A DNA stretch of 64,000 bases from Rickettsiales bacterium (lineage in GTDB: Bacteria; Pseudomonadota; Alphaproteobacteria; Rickettsiales; JALZUV01): NCBI GenBank assembly GCA_029252805.1, contig JAQXAR010000015.1, positions 119,793 to 183,792 of the forward strand, in the 5' to 3' direction. The notes beneath the pieces are model-generated. The model was not told the origin of the DNA. It searched no databases and worked only from the letters and a program-made list of their open reading frames with translations. Both the position numbers and the translations under genes were made by a program. The number at the start of each line of letters is the position of its first letter. The stretch's first letter is position 1. This document shows, piece after piece, positions 53,596-62,953 of this stretch.

Positions 53596-54408
53596 ATGAG
53601 CCACCAGCCAATTATCGAAAAAGCATGGGATGAACGCGATAGTATTAACTATCAAACCAAGGGTGAGGTGCGCGCCGCGGTGGTAGAAACACTGAATGCG
53701 CTTGATAGTGGGGCCCTCCGCGTGGCCGAACCGACTGCCAAAGGATGGCAGGTCAATGAATGGGCGAAGAAAGCCGTTCTGCTCTCGTTCCGCCTTAATG
53801 ATATGCAGGTGCTTCCCGGTGGATGGGACAAAGTGCCCTCTAAATTCGCCGATTGGGATGATGCTCGTTTTCGTGAGGCCGGTTTTCGTGTGGTGCCGGG
53901 CGCTGTCGCGCGCCATTCGGCCTATATCGCGCCCAATGTGGTGTTGATGCCTTCTTTTGTGAATCTTGGGGCTTATGTTGATGAAGGTACGATGGTCGAT
54001 ACGTGGGCGACGATTGGCTCCTGCGCGCAAATTGGCAAAAACTGTCATATCTCAGGCGGTGCCGGTATCGGTGGCGTATTGGAGCCTTTACAGGCGAACC
54101 CTGTGATTATTGAAGATAATTGCTTTATCGGCGCACGTTCAGAAGTCGCTGAAGGCGTGATTGTGGAAAAGGGTGCTGTGCTGTCTATGGGGGTCTATCT
54201 TGGCGCTTCTACAAAAATCTTAGATCGTGAAACAGGCGAGATTCATCGTGGCCGTGTGCCAGCTTATTCCGTGGTCGTACCGGGTAACTTACCCGGTAAA
54301 AATCCGAATGATCCTGGGCTTTATTGTGCTGTCATCGTCAAAAAGGTGGATGCACAAACCCGCTCTAAGACAGGCGTAAATGACATTCTACGCGAAGTCG
54401 CGGCTTAG
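53596..54408 (+). CDS. dapD: Tetrahydrodipicolinate N-succinyltransferase
   Basis: Succinylase branch of lysine/diaminopimelate synthesis. Start at 53596 ([14 protein letters not shown]) with AAGGAGAG upstream; a frame open from 53533 is not needed. 270 residues; left-handed beta-helix hexapeptide repeats ([32 protein letters not shown]) with the usual C-terminal end [11 protein letters not shown]. With asd and hom in this window, it covers part of the aspartate family. Confidence 0.96.
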   Translation: MSHQPIIEKAWDERDSINYQTKGEVRAAVVETLNALDSGALRVAEPTAKGWQVNEWAKKAVLLSFRLNDMQVLPGGWDKVPSKFADWDDARFREAGFRVVPGAVARHSAYIAPNVVLMPSFVNLGAYVDEGTMVDTWATIGSCAQIGKNCHISGGAGIGGVLEPLQANPVIIEDNCFIGARSEVAEGVIVEKGAVLSMGVYLGASTKILDRETGEIHRGRVPAYSVVVPGNLPGKNPNDPGLYCAVIVKKVDAQTRSKTGVNDILREVAA

Positions 54409-54413
54409 GTAGA

Positions 54414-55034
54414 TTAAACGCTTCCGAAATACTTGCGAGCATCTTGTATCGCAAGGTTCAGTGTTTGCAATGCATCAGGGCTTTCACCTATCGATTTTGC
54501 ACGATTACGGTACACTGCGTTTGCATCTTCAAGCGTAGCACCCGCACCTAAGCCAAGCGCTTCCTGCCAATTGGCCGCTGAGCTTGCGTTATGTGCCGTA
54601 GATGTGCTCGCCGCCCCAGCACCTGCCGTTTCGTTGAAGCCCAGAAGCAATAGGGGAAGTGTCCCTATACCCCATTCGTCCATTTGTCTGAATTGACGGA
54701 TAGCAAGGTGCAAAGCGTAGATATTGTGCGCAATGCTCTGCCAGCGATCACAGCAAAGCGTCGAGGTCTGGTTGTTAACACGCAGTATAACAGAGGCACC
54801 GGGGTGTTTTCCCAAATATTGGGTCGGCATCGGGCTGTTAATGTTCAGAGCATTGCAGGTCAGCTTGGCTGCGGTAATACCTGTGGTGCGCGTGACCTCA
54901 TCTTGCAGAAAGGCAATGGCGTCGGGTTCGCTCATGCCTTGTTGAAAGTGCTGATTAACGCTCCGTCGCAAACGTTCAGTTTGTGAAATATGGGCGGGCC
55001 ATTTAAGTGGGGTGTCGAGTTGTAATTCTGTCAT
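54414..55034 (-). CDS. J-domain-like protein lacking the HPD motif
   Basis: 206 residues. The first about 135 resemble the N-terminal part found in prokaryotic J-domain-containing proteins (CCDRWQSIAHNIYALHLAIRQ, WGIGTLPLLLLGF), followed by an Ala/Ser/Thr linker. The last 55 (NWQEALGLGAGATLEDANAVYRNRAK..., DALQTLNLAIQDARKYF) have J-domain helices. At the loop between helices II and III where His-Pro-Asp is expected, the sequence is SIGESPD, so Hsp70 stimulation is doubtful. Convergent with dapD, five bases apart. Confidence 0.7.
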   Translation of the reverse strand: MTELQLDTPLKWPAHISQTERLRRSVNQHFQQGMSEPDAIAFLQDEVTRTTGITAAKLTCNALNINSPMPTQYLGKHPGASVILRVNNQTSTLCCDRWQSIAHNIYALHLAIRQFRQMDEWGIGTLPLLLLGFNETAGAGAASTSTAHNASSAANWQEALGLGAGATLEDANAVYRNRAKSIGESPDALQTLNLAIQDARKYFGSV

Positions 55035-55086
55035 AATGCATCATCGATAGCATGTACGGGGTTAAAGCCAAGTTAATATCAGCAAA

Positions 55087-55941
55087 TTAGTACACCGCAG
55101 TCGCATGAAAGTAAGTGGGTGTTTTATCTAGATGACAGCGCTTGAACATATCTGCTGTTTTGCCAACCCCTTGGCGGCGGCGATTACGGTTGGATATCAT
55201 TTTATTGAGTGTCGCAGCAAGATTGGCGCGTTGAGTGGATATTATCTTGTCATATTGCGCATTGTAAGCATTCGGAAAATATTGCAAAGCGCGCTGCCCT
55301 GTTGCGGAAGCATCGTTGGCATGAGTGCGCATGCGGTCTTTGATTGCTTCTTCGTCCATTTCTTTATCTTGCTTAGAGCGTAGATAGAACCCCCAATATT
55401 GGAAGGCGCAGTGATGGAAGGCATATTGTGAGGTAAGTTGGCGTAAATGCTGTTTGCTTCTGAGGAAGGTTTGTGTCTGAGCCTGTTCCATCAGTTTCTT
55501 TTCAATTTGATAGATGATTCTAGAATTTCCTAGCTTCTTTGCGATGCTGTAAACAGATATCCCTTCGGCATTGCGAACACGTAAATTGGCATTTGCGGCA
55601 ACCATTAAGGCAACCAGAGGAGCGTTCTCATTCTTTATTGCGTTAAGGATAGGGTAGTTTCTGTCTTTTGCGGCATTCACATCCGCGCCTGCTTCAAGCA
55701 ACGCTTTTGAAATGGCATAAGCTTCGTTACCACTGCGATCGGCAGCAGCAGCAAGTACAGGCCAACCATGTTCATCCCGTGTGTTTGGGTTTGCGCCTTT
55801 GACCAATGCTTGTTGCACAGAAGCTGCTTTACCGAAGTAAGTATGATAAATGAGGGTCTCGTTCATCGCCTCATTCGCATGTGTTTGCCAACTCAACAAA
55901 AGTAAGCTGATCATTAGAAGTCTGGACAAATAGATTCTCAT
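55087..55941 (-). CDS. Secreted ankyrin-repeat protein
   Basis: 284 residues with a signal peptide (cleavage after HANA near 23). Ankyrin repeats at about 30-135: ALVKGANPNTRDEHGWPVLAA, ALLEAGADVNAAKDRNYP and LMVAANANLRVRNAEG show the G-A-(D/N)-x-N pattern. The rest is helical, Arg/Gln-rich with Cys near 177, 184 and 273. Periplasmic ankyrins usually mediate protein-protein contacts; partner unknown. Confidence 0.85.
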   Translation of the reverse strand: MRIYLSRLLMISLLLLSWQTHANEAMNETLIYHTYFGKAASVQQALVKGANPNTRDEHGWPVLAAAADRSGNEAYAISKALLEAGADVNAAKDRNYPILNAIKNENAPLVALMVAANANLRVRNAEGISVYSIAKKLGNSRIIYQIEKKLMEQAQTQTFLRSKQHLRQLTSQYAFHHCAFQYWGFYLRSKQDKEMDEEAIKDRMRTHANDASATGQRALQYFPNAYNAQYDKIISTQRANLAATLNKMISNRNRRRQGVGKTADMFKRCHLDKTPTYFHATAVY

Positions 55942-55990
55942 ACTAGAAATATAGGCGTAAATCAGATGAACTTAAAGGGCTGTCATAGAA

Positions 55991-56878
55991 ATGTCGCAAT
56001 TGAAACACGTATTTATCTTTGGCTTTGGCTATAGCGCCGCAGCTTTGGCAAAACAGTTAATGGACGATGGGTGGCAGGTCTCGGCAACTTCTCGTCATTC
56101 ACCGCGTCGTCGTGAAATGCGCCGCTTGGGTATCCAAGCCTATGATTTTCCTGATGATAAGATCTCGGAGGTCCTCAAGGTATGCACGCATTTGCTCTGC
56201 TCGATCTTGCCAATTAAGCTGGGTGATACGGTGCTCAAGCATTATCAGGAGGCGATTAGCGCGCAAGAGTGGCAGTGGGTAGGGTATCTCTCTACGACTG
56301 GCGTTTATGGCGATCATGGTGGTGAATGGGTAGATGAGTCTGTGCCGGTCAAAGGCGGAAATGAACGTATCCGTAGTCGTGTGGTGGCGGAGCGCAAATG
56401 GTTATCGCTGCATGAGGAACGGCAATTGCCTGTGCATGTTTTTCGTCTGGCGGGTATTTATGGGCCAGGCAGAGGGATTCTCTCCAAGCTGCGTCGGGGC
56501 ATGAAGCATCGTGTTTATAAGGAAGGCCAGGTGTTTTCCCGTACACATGTGACAGATATCGCACGCGCGCTGAAAGCCTCAATGGAGCAACCTCACGGTG
56601 GGAGTGTCTATAATCTGTGCGATGATTTGCCCGCGCCATCGCATGAAGTGGCCGAATTCGCCGCGAAAGCGATGGGAATACCCGTGCCACCCGTTGTGGA
56701 TTGGCAAGAGGCAGCGCTGTCGGAAATGGCGCAAGAGTTTTATAATAGCAACCGTCGGGTGAAGAATGAGCGTATCAAGGCCCTGTTACCGAAGGGTGAA
56801 TGGTTGTATCCGACCTATGAGCAAGGTATCATGGCAGATATCAACGCACTTGGTTTGAAGGAGAGAATGGATGATTAA
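55991..56878 (+). CDS. NAD-dependent epimerase/dehydratase family protein (YeeZ-like)
   Basis: 295-residue short-chain reductase fold. The nucleotide-binding GFGYSAAALA is at 11-20; the S/T-x(n)-Y-x-x-K region is replaced by STTGVYGDHGGEW, as in the atypical YeeZ-type subgroup; FRLAGIYGPGRG follows near 155. Substrate unknown. Overlaps the next lipoprotein by eight bases. Confidence 0.85.
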   Translation: MSQLKHVFIFGFGYSAAALAKQLMDDGWQVSATSRHSPRRREMRRLGIQAYDFPDDKISEVLKVCTHLLCSILPIKLGDTVLKHYQEAISAQEWQWVGYLSTTGVYGDHGGEWVDESVPVKGGNERIRSRVVAERKWLSLHEERQLPVHVFRLAGIYGPGRGILSKLRRGMKHRVYKEGQVFSRTHVTDIARALKASMEQPHGGSVYNLCDDLPAPSHEVAEFAAKAMGIPVPPVVDWQEAALSEMAQEFYNSNRRVKNERIKALLPKGEWLYPTYEQGIMADINALGLKERMDD

Positions 56879-57110
56879 GGCAGCTATAGTAGGTTTCACG
56901 ATGATTTTAACTCTGACGGCATGTGAAGATATGAGCGATATAAGGGTCACTGCAGATGATCAAATGTATGAATGGATGAATGGTAAGCCACGCCCGAAAC
57001 CAGAGCCTAGAGTATTGGACTCACGCTATTGTTATAAGTCGCAAACCGATGTGCTTTGCTACGATACTCCGCAATTAGGTAAAGAAGATCTATTCGTGGG
57101 TGCGCAATAA
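56871..57110 (+). CDS. Small lipoprotein
   Basis: 79 residues; signal ending LTAC at about 15-18, then Asp/Pro-rich sequence (GKPRPKPEPRVLD) and two Cys (SRYCYKSQTDVLCYD) that could form a disulfide. Starts inside the epimerase stop, so co-translated. No family recognised. Confidence 0.75.
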   Translation: MIKAAIVGFTMILTLTACEDMSDIRVTADDQMYEWMNGKPRPKPEPRVLDSRYCYKSQTDVLCYDTPQLGKEDLFVGAQ

Positions 57111-57124
57111 GCGGTAATTGTGAC

Positions 57125-57153
57125 TTGACGATGTGGGGGTAACTGGTTATAAA
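57125..57153 (+). promoter_or_regulatory. Sigma-70 promoter for rpmH
   Basis: TTGACG (57125-57130) and TATAAA (57148-57153) with a 17-base spacer, ideally spaced and about 35 bases before the rpmH ATG. Confidence 0.75.
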
Positions 57154-57189
57154 CCATGCTTCTAAACGACCAAATATGAGAGAAACACG

Positions 57190-57324
57190 ATGAAACGTAC
57201 TTTTCAGCCCAGCAATCTAGTTCGTAAACGCCGCCACGGCTTCCGTTCGCGCATGGCAACTAAAAGTGGACGTAATATTATCAATCTTCGTCGTGCTAAA
57301 GGCCGTAAGCGCTTAACTGCGTAA
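57190..57324 (+). CDS. rpmH: 50S ribosomal protein L34
   Basis: 44 residues, [20 protein letters not shown] at the start and GRKRLTA at the end; canonical L34. Too short for many gene callers. Followed by rnpA, yidD and yidC in the conserved order. Confidence 0.98.
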   Translation: MKRTFQPSNLVRKRRHGFRSRMATKSGRNIINLRRAKGRKRLTA

Positions 57325-57336
57325 CGCTTTGTTCCT

Positions 57337-57681
57337 TTGGAACGCCTTAAAAAACGCCCAGATTTTATTTTAGCTTCTAAGTCACCGCACGTGTGGAAGC
57401 GACCCTTTTTTGTACTTCAGTTACGTTTGAATACGGCTGAAGAGCATGCTCGCATCGGTTTTACCGTGACGAAGCGGCAGGGGAATGCTGTGATTCGTAA
57501 TCGTATCAAGCGCCGTTTGCGTGAGGCAGTCCGCTTAGGATTGCCTGATGTCGTGCAGCCGGGGTGCGATTATGTATTCATTGGTCGCAAGTCTGTTGGT
57601 GATTTACCGCTTTCCCAATTACAGGATGAAATGGTTGAGTCCGTAAGGCGGCTTCATCACAAGGTGGAAAAAGGCACATGA
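57337..57681 (+). CDS. rnpA: Ribonuclease P protein component
   Basis: Protein subunit of RNase P for tRNA 5' maturation. 114 residues from TTG 57337 (MERLKKRPDFILASK); no better start lies in frame. The RNR motif is in NAVIRNRIKRRLREAVR. Overlaps yidD by four bases. Confidence 0.95.
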   Translation: MERLKKRPDFILASKSPHVWKRPFFVLQLRLNTAEEHARIGFTVTKRQGNAVIRNRIKRRLREAVRLGLPDVVQPGCDYVFIGRKSVGDLPLSQLQDEMVESVRRLHHKVEKGT

Positions 57682-57902
57682 AGTGGCTCGCACTCAAGCT
57701 TATCCGCGCCTATCAGCTTGTCCTTTCTCCCTTCGTCGGCTGGCATTGCCGGTTCGTGCCGAGCTGTTCGGCCTATGCGACAGAGGCAATTTCTGTGCAT
57801 GGGGTCTTGCGCGGTGGCGCACTAACCGCTAAACGATTGCTACGCTGTCGTCCTGGTGGCGGAAACGGAATAGATAATGTTCCGCAAAAGACTGAAAAAT
57901 AG
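57678..57902 (+). CDS. yidD: Membrane protein insertion efficiency factor YidD
   Basis: 74 residues with the family core LIRAYQLVLSPFVGWHCRF, PSCSAYATEAI and LLRCRPGGG; cysteines conserved. Associates with the inner membrane and helps YidC. Confidence 0.95.
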   Translation: MKWLALKLIRAYQLVLSPFVGWHCRFVPSCSAYATEAISVHGVLRGGALTAKRLLRCRPGGGNGIDNVPQKTEK

Positions 57903-57922
57903 AAGAAAAAGAGATTGCTCAC

Positions 57923-59686
57923 ATGGCTGGAATGCTAAACCAACAAGATCCTGGCGACACAAAACGTCTATTAATGGCTTTGCTAATCATTGGCTTCGGC
58001 TTGATTATTTGGCAGGTGGTTTTTGAACAACCGCGTCAGCATGCGGCGCAGGTTGAGCGTCAAGAAGCAGCGGCACGTCAAGAGCAAATGCAAGAAGCGC
58101 TTTCTGAGAATTATCAGGAAATGGTGCAAGCGGATCGCGTAGCGGCAGAGCAACAAGCGAACTCACAGGCAAAAGTGAGCATCCAATCTCCTGAGCTCGA
58201 AGGGACGTTGGCACTGCAAGGTGGGCGTATTAACTATCTGAAGCTCAATAATTATGCAGAAGATTTACAAGAGGATAGTCCTTCTGTTGTTTTGCTTCAG
58301 CCTAGCGGCGTAGAGTCTTACTTTATTGAATTTGGCTGGCTTGCCGGTGAAGAAAATGTGAATGCAGTGACTCTACCCAATAGCAAAACCGTTTGGCGGG
58401 CTGATGGCGAAACTTTATCGCCTGAGCAGCCGGTGACGCTGTCATGGAATAATGGACAAGGCTTGCGCTTTGAGAGCACGATCTCGCTAGAAGATTCTTA
58501 CCTGTTTAAAGTAAAGCAGCGTGTGATTAATACCTCCGCCGCTGCTGTCGAATTAATGCCTTATGGCTTCATCAACCGCACGTTTGAAGGTGAGGTGTCG
58601 CAACTTTTGATTCTACATGAAGGTCCTATTGGTGTACTGGATGGTGCGCTGTCAGAGCTAAGTTACGACGATTTGATGGATGAAGGCTCTAAGCGTTATG
58701 CTAATGCAGAGGGCTGGTTGGGTATTACGGATAAATATTGGTTAACCGCGTTGATCCCGCATCAGGGCGAGCCATTTACCGGTAATTTTAAAGGCTATAC
58801 GACTAAAAACGGCTATCACCGCTATCAGGCTGACTTTATGGGTCGTAGCCGCACGGTAGATGCTGGTACGAGCGATGAATATGAGAGCTTGGTATTTGCC
58901 GGTGCGAAGAAGCTTGAGTTACTCGATAAATACGGTGAAACTTACAATGTGCCGTTGCTTGATCGTGCCGTTGATCTTGGTTTCCTTTATTTCCTAACGA
59001 AGCCTCTTTTTCAGGCGCTCACCTTCCTTTATGGCTATGTCGGTGACTTTGGCTTGGCGATTATCTTGTTAACCGTTTTGATTAAACTGGCCATGTATCC
59101 TTTGGCGAATAAGTCTTATGTCTCGATGAATGAGATGAAGCGTTTGCAACCAAAACTTAAAACGCTTAAAGAGCGTCATGGCAGTGATAAAATGCGTTTT
59201 CAGCAGGAAATGATGGCTCTTTATAAGAAAGAGAAGATCAATCCAGCGGCGGGGTGTTTGCCATTACTGATCCAGATCCCTGTCTTTTTCGCGCTTTATA
59301 AAGTGTTGTTCGTGACGATTGAGATGCGTCACGCGCCTTTCTACAACCTGATTTCAGATTTATCGGCGAAGGACCCGTCAAATATCTTTACCGCCTTTGG
59401 CCTTATCGATTGGGCGCCACCTGAGGTGATGCATCTAGGTATCCTCGCCATTCTCATGGCGACAACGATGTGGGTGCAGCAGCAGCTGAATCCGAAGCCG
59501 ACCGACCCGATGCAGGCGAAGGTGATGGGCTGGTTGCCATGGATATTCATGGTGATTCTAGCGGGCTTCCCGGCAGGTCTATTGCTTTACTGGGTGTCGA
59601 GCAATTTGCTCTCGATCGCTCAACAATGGAGCATCAAGCACCGTTATGATAAGCGTGAAAAACTGCGTGCGGCGAATGACAGCTAA
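57923..59686 (+). CDS. yidC: Membrane protein insertase YidC
   Basis: Inserts and folds inner-membrane proteins. 587 residues: N-terminal helix (about 13-32), large periplasmic domain (about 60-350), then five helices with YidC/Oxa1 motifs (GDFGLAIILLTVLIKLAMYPL; NPAAGCLPLLIQIPVFFALYKVL; the WLPWIFMVILAGFPAGLLLYW block). Ends in a basic tail. Normal Gram-negative length. Confidence 0.96.
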   Translation: MAGMLNQQDPGDTKRLLMALLIIGFGLIIWQVVFEQPRQHAAQVERQEAAARQEQMQEALSENYQEMVQADRVAAEQQANSQAKVSIQSPELEGTLALQGGRINYLKLNNYAEDLQEDSPSVVLLQPSGVESYFIEFGWLAGEENVNAVTLPNSKTVWRADGETLSPEQPVTLSWNNGQGLRFESTISLEDSYLFKVKQRVINTSAAAVELMPYGFINRTFEGEVSQLLILHEGPIGVLDGALSELSYDDLMDEGSKRYANAEGWLGITDKYWLTALIPHQGEPFTGNFKGYTTKNGYHRYQADFMGRSRTVDAGTSDEYESLVFAGAKKLELLDKYGETYNVPLLDRAVDLGFLYFLTKPLFQALTFLYGYVGDFGLAIILLTVLIKLAMYPLANKSYVSMNEMKRLQPKLKTLKERHGSDKMRFQQEMMALYKKEKINPAAGCLPLLIQIPVFFALYKVLFVTIEMRHAPFYNLISDLSAKDPSNIFTAFGLIDWAPPEVMHLGILAILMATTMWVQQQLNPKPTDPMQAKVMGWLPWIFMVILAGFPAGLLLYWVSSNLLSIAQQWSIKHRYDKREKLRAANDS

Positions 59687-60161
59687 GAGCAGGGTTACGT
59701 TTCGTGATGCTGAATTAACTGATTTATCCAAACTATCCGTTTTAGCGCATCGTATTTGGCGTGAACATTACGTGCCGATTATCGGTGCGCAGCAGGTCGA
59801 GTATATGCTGAAGAAGTGGTATAATCTGGATGCGCTTACACAGCAGATGCAGGAGCCAGAGCGCTTCACTCGACTCGTGGAGGCTGACGGTCAAATGGCT
59901 GGCTACATCCAATATGGCCGTAAAGATGATGCGATGTTCATTTACAAAGTGTATATTGAGCAAACCTATCGCGGGCAGGGGATAGGAAGGCAACTATTCG
60001 ATCAAATCGGCTCTCGTCCGCTCGAATTGCGGGTGAATAAAGATAACGTGAAATCGATCGCATTCTATGAGCGTTATGGCTTTGAAATTACAGCTGAAAA
60101 TCTGCTGGAAATTGGTGATGGTTTTGTCATGGATGACTATGTGATGCGCTGTGAGTCTTAG
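59676..60161 (+). CDS. GNAT family N-acetyltransferase
   Basis: 161 residues from ATG 59676, overlapping the yidC stop by 11 bases. Acetyl-CoA-binding motif A is YRGQGIGRQLFDQ, followed by LRVNKDNVKSIAFYERYGFEIT typical of GNAT enzymes. Substrate unknown. Confidence 0.9.
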   Translation: MTAKSRVTFRDAELTDLSKLSVLAHRIWREHYVPIIGAQQVEYMLKKWYNLDALTQQMQEPERFTRLVEADGQMAGYIQYGRKDDAMFIYKVYIEQTYRGQGIGRQLFDQIGSRPLELRVNKDNVKSIAFYERYGFEITAENLLEIGDGFVMDDYVMRCES

Positions 60162-60181
60162 CGTTTCTCTACCGGTTTACC

Positions 60182-60210
60182 TTGTAACCCTCGGCTGAAT
60201 GCCTTATATT
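60182..60210 (+). promoter_or_regulatory. Sigma-70 promoter for the BI-1 gene
   Basis: TTGTAA (60182-60187) and TATATT (60205-60210) spaced by 17 bases, with the start codon 45 bases downstream preceded by GGAGG. Confidence 0.65.
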
Positions 60211-60254
60211 ATAGGTGTAATTTATTTTTAACCGCATTTTGGAGGAAATCTAAC

Positions 60255-61016
60255 ATGGATATGTGGAATCAAGGCAATGCGAGCGTAGCGCAGAGCCAAT
60301 CAACACAAGTCGACCAAGGCTTACGCACTCACATGCTGACCGTTTATAACTACATGGCGGGTGGTTTGGCTATCACAGGTGCTTTGGCGCTTATGACAGT
60401 GCAATCTGAAGCGCTGATGTCGCTTTTATATCAACTAGTACCGGCAGCTGATGGTGGTTTGCCAATGATTGCAGGCATGAAACCTCTTGGCTGGGTGGTT
60501 GCGTTTGCACCACTTGCTATGGTGTTCTTCCTCGGTATGCGCATTCAGAAAATGAGCTTTCAAACTGCACAAATGGCCTTCTGGGGCTTTGCAGCATTGA
60601 TGGGCTTGTCGATGTCTAACATCTTCTTGATGTATACAGGGGGCTCGATTGCGCGTGTATTCTTTATCTCAGCGATCACATTCGGTGCGATGAGCCTTTA
60701 TGGCTATACCACGAAGCGCGATCTAAGCGGGATGGTTAGTTTCCTTATTATGGGCGTAATCGGTATCATCGTGGCGTCAGTCGTGAATATCTTCCTCGCC
60801 AGCACGATGCTTCACTTTGCGATCAGCGTGATCGGTGTGTTGTTATTTGTGGGCTTAACGGCATATGACACGCAACGCATTAAAAACCAATATTATGCCC
60901 TCGCGAATAACCCTGAATTTATGGGTAAAGCCGCGATAATGGGTGCGTTGAGTCTATACCTAGACTTTATCAATCTGTTTATCATGTTGCTGCGTCTCTT
61001 CGGTGATCGCCGTTAA
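60255..61016 (+). CDS. Bax inhibitor-1/YccA family membrane protein
   Basis: 253 residues, seven membrane helices. BI-1 signatures: the N-terminal LRTHMLTVYNYMAGGLAITG, the ISAITFGAMSLYGYTTKRDLS block and the C-terminal YDTQRIKNQYY with acidic residues of the calcium-leak pore and SLYLDFINLFIMLLRLFG. Excellent GGAGG ribosome-binding site. Own promoter and terminator, so monocistronic. Confidence 0.94.
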   Translation: MDMWNQGNASVAQSQSTQVDQGLRTHMLTVYNYMAGGLAITGALALMTVQSEALMSLLYQLVPAADGGLPMIAGMKPLGWVVAFAPLAMVFFLGMRIQKMSFQTAQMAFWGFAALMGLSMSNIFLMYTGGSIARVFFISAITFGAMSLYGYTTKRDLSGMVSFLIMGVIGIIVASVVNIFLASTMLHFAISVIGVLLFVGLTAYDTQRIKNQYYALANNPEFMGKAAIMGALSLYLDFINLFIMLLRLFGDRR

Positions 61017-61043
61017 TTGCTGATAACAGGCTTTATATGATGG

Positions 61044-61070
61044 AAAGGGAGGCTTCGGCCTCCCTTTTTT
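61044..61070 (+). terminator. Terminator with UUCG tetraloop
   Basis: AAAGGGAGGC (61044-61053), loop TTCG, GCCTCCCTTT (61058-61067) then T. Ten perfect base pairs. Confidence 0.95.
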
Positions 61071-61099
61071 GTTATGGCTTGGGGTAAGGGAGATTCATT

Positions 61100-61795
61100 A
61101 TGCCAAATTGGTACATTAAGAAAAAAGACCTGTTGAACTATGTAGAGATTAATTTACGCAATGAAGCTGTGCGTACCGAAGCTGGCGCGATGCGTTACTA
61201 TCAAGGGCCGATAGAAATGAAATCGACCATGCCGTCGATCAAAGGGTTTTTAAAATCCAAATTGGCTGGCGAGCGAGCCTTCCGCCCTGTCTATGAAGGT
61301 TCAGGTAAGTTGGTGCTAGAGCCCTCTTTTAAAAACTTCTTCGAGCTTGATTTAAAAAATGAGCGTTACATTCTCGATCGAGGGGCTTACTGGGCCTCTG
61401 ATATGGGTGTAGAGGCGGACATGTTCATCAATAAGGTGAGTACGAGTATTTTTTCAGGTGAGGGGATCATCCAAACAGCCGTGAGCGGTACGGGTAAGGT
61501 AATTATGCAGGCGCCGGGTGAGATTGAAGTGATCGACTTGCGTAATGACCGTTTGGTCATCGATGGCTCCTTTGCCGTGGCGCGTAGTGATACGCTCGAC
61601 TTTAGCATCCAGCAATCTGCGCGCTCGCTGCTTGGAACGGTTACTTCAGGCGAGGTGCTGGTAACCGTGCTTCAGGGAACGGGCAGGGTGTATCTTGCGC
61701 CAATACCGAACCATACTCTCATGCTACAGAACATCATTCTCTCTTCGATGAGTAATATGCTTGCACAGTTTAGACCAGATAGGCACAGTGGGTAG
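61100..61795 (+). CDS. AIM24 family protein
   Basis: 231 residues of repeated beta strands typical of the AIM24/TIGR00266 fold: VRTEAGAMRYYQG, ESAGEGxI-like FSGEGIIQTAVSGTGKV and VLQGTGRVYL. No signal peptide. Molecular role in bacteria is unknown; one base before the gpsA start. Confidence 0.85.
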   Translation: MPNWYIKKKDLLNYVEINLRNEAVRTEAGAMRYYQGPIEMKSTMPSIKGFLKSKLAGERAFRPVYEGSGKLVLEPSFKNFFELDLKNERYILDRGAYWASDMGVEADMFINKVSTSIFSGEGIIQTAVSGTGKVIMQAPGEIEVIDLRNDRLVIDGSFAVARSDTLDFSIQQSARSLLGTVTSGEVLVTVLQGTGRVYLAPIPNHTLMLQNIILSSMSNMLAQFRPDRHSG

Positions 61796-61796
61796 C

Positions 61797-62840
61797 ATGG
61801 CAGAAGAAAACAACACAACAAAAGTATCCGTCGTGGGTGCGGGAGGCTGGGGCACAGCTCTCGCTATTGCCGCTAACCGCGTCGGGAGTCAGGCGAAAAT
61901 TTGGGCACGTAGCGAAAGCATGTGCGAAACCATTCGCGAAACACGGACCAACGCTCAGTATTTACCAGAGGTATTTATTGATCCTGATATCGCGGTTACG
62001 AATGATTTGGCTGAAGTGCGGGGAGCGGACTTTGTCGTACTTGCTGTGCCTGCGCAAAATATGCGAGCGATTTGCATCGCCTTGGCCGATGTTCTGGCGC
62101 CTGAAACACCGCTTGTTTTAGCAAGTAAGGGGATTGAGCGCGGCAGTCTTTCGCTGATGCATGAAGTGGTGGAGGCCACGTTGCCGCAAAACCCGATATT
62201 GATCCTCTCAGGCCCTAACTTTGCAACAGAAGTCGCACGTGGTCTGCCAACTGCAACCACAGTGGCCTGCCGTAATGACGAGATCGCCAATCAATTCATC
62301 TATGCGATAGGGGGGAAGTTCTTCCGTCCTTATTATACGGATGATATTATCTCCACTCAGGTGGGCGGTGCCGTGAAGAATGTGATCGCCATTGCTTGTG
62401 GCGTTGCCATAGGTATGGGGTATGGCGAGAATGCGCGGGCAGCGCTCATGACTCGCGGTCTAGCCGAAATGATGCGTCTATCGGAGGCCCTTGGCGGGCG
62501 TCGTGAAAATCTGATGGGACTGTCGGGCATGGGAGACCTTGTGCTAACCTGTGCGAGTACCCAATCACGTAACTTTTCTTATGGAGTTCGTTTGGGCAAT
62601 AATAGAAAAGAGATGGCTGGCTTACAAGCGAAGGAATCTCTAGCAGAAGGCATGGTGACAGCAGAGTCCGTTGCGCTGCTTTCTGAGCAGCTAAGTGTGC
62701 CGATGCCGCTTTGTAATGCTATTTCGCGCATCATTCATAAAGGGGCCGATATTGATGAGACGATTGAAGAGCTTCTCTCGCGCCCGTTCGTGATGGATGT
62801 AGAGCAGAGCAGTATTCGTAAATCGTCGATCAGTTCTTAA
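61797..62840 (+). CDS. gpsA: Glycerol-3-phosphate dehydrogenase [NAD(P)+]
   Basis: Makes sn-glycerol 3-phosphate for phospholipids. Start at 61797 (MAEENNTTK), one base after the AIM24 stop; upstream codons are shadow. 347 residues: NAD-binding VVGAGGWGTALA, LSGPNFATEVARG, catalytic Lys in GGAVKNVIAIACG and TRGLAEMMRL. Normal length. Confidence 0.96.
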   Translation: MAEENNTTKVSVVGAGGWGTALAIAANRVGSQAKIWARSESMCETIRETRTNAQYLPEVFIDPDIAVTNDLAEVRGADFVVLAVPAQNMRAICIALADVLAPETPLVLASKGIERGSLSLMHEVVEATLPQNPILILSGPNFATEVARGLPTATTVACRNDEIANQFIYAIGGKFFRPYYTDDIISTQVGGAVKNVIAIACGVAIGMGYGENARAALMTRGLAEMMRLSEALGGRRENLMGLSGMGDLVLTCASTQSRNFSYGVRLGNNRKEMAGLQAKESLAEGMVTAESVALLSEQLSVPMPLCNAISRIIHKGADIDETIEELLSRPFVMDVEQSSIRKSSISS

Positions 62841-62953
62841 TGCATTAAGGTTTTCGTAACCTAATCGTCATCATTCTGTAATCATGGCGTCACACGCCCC
62901 ATGTATGTTAGGCTTAAGAAATAGAATTTCTCTTAGATGAGAAGGAGCAAGAT

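Noticed and set aside
57337..57345. TTG start of rnpA as an error
   Set aside because: No ATG or GTG in frame fits the known N-terminus; TTG with the rpmH-rnpA spacing is acceptable.
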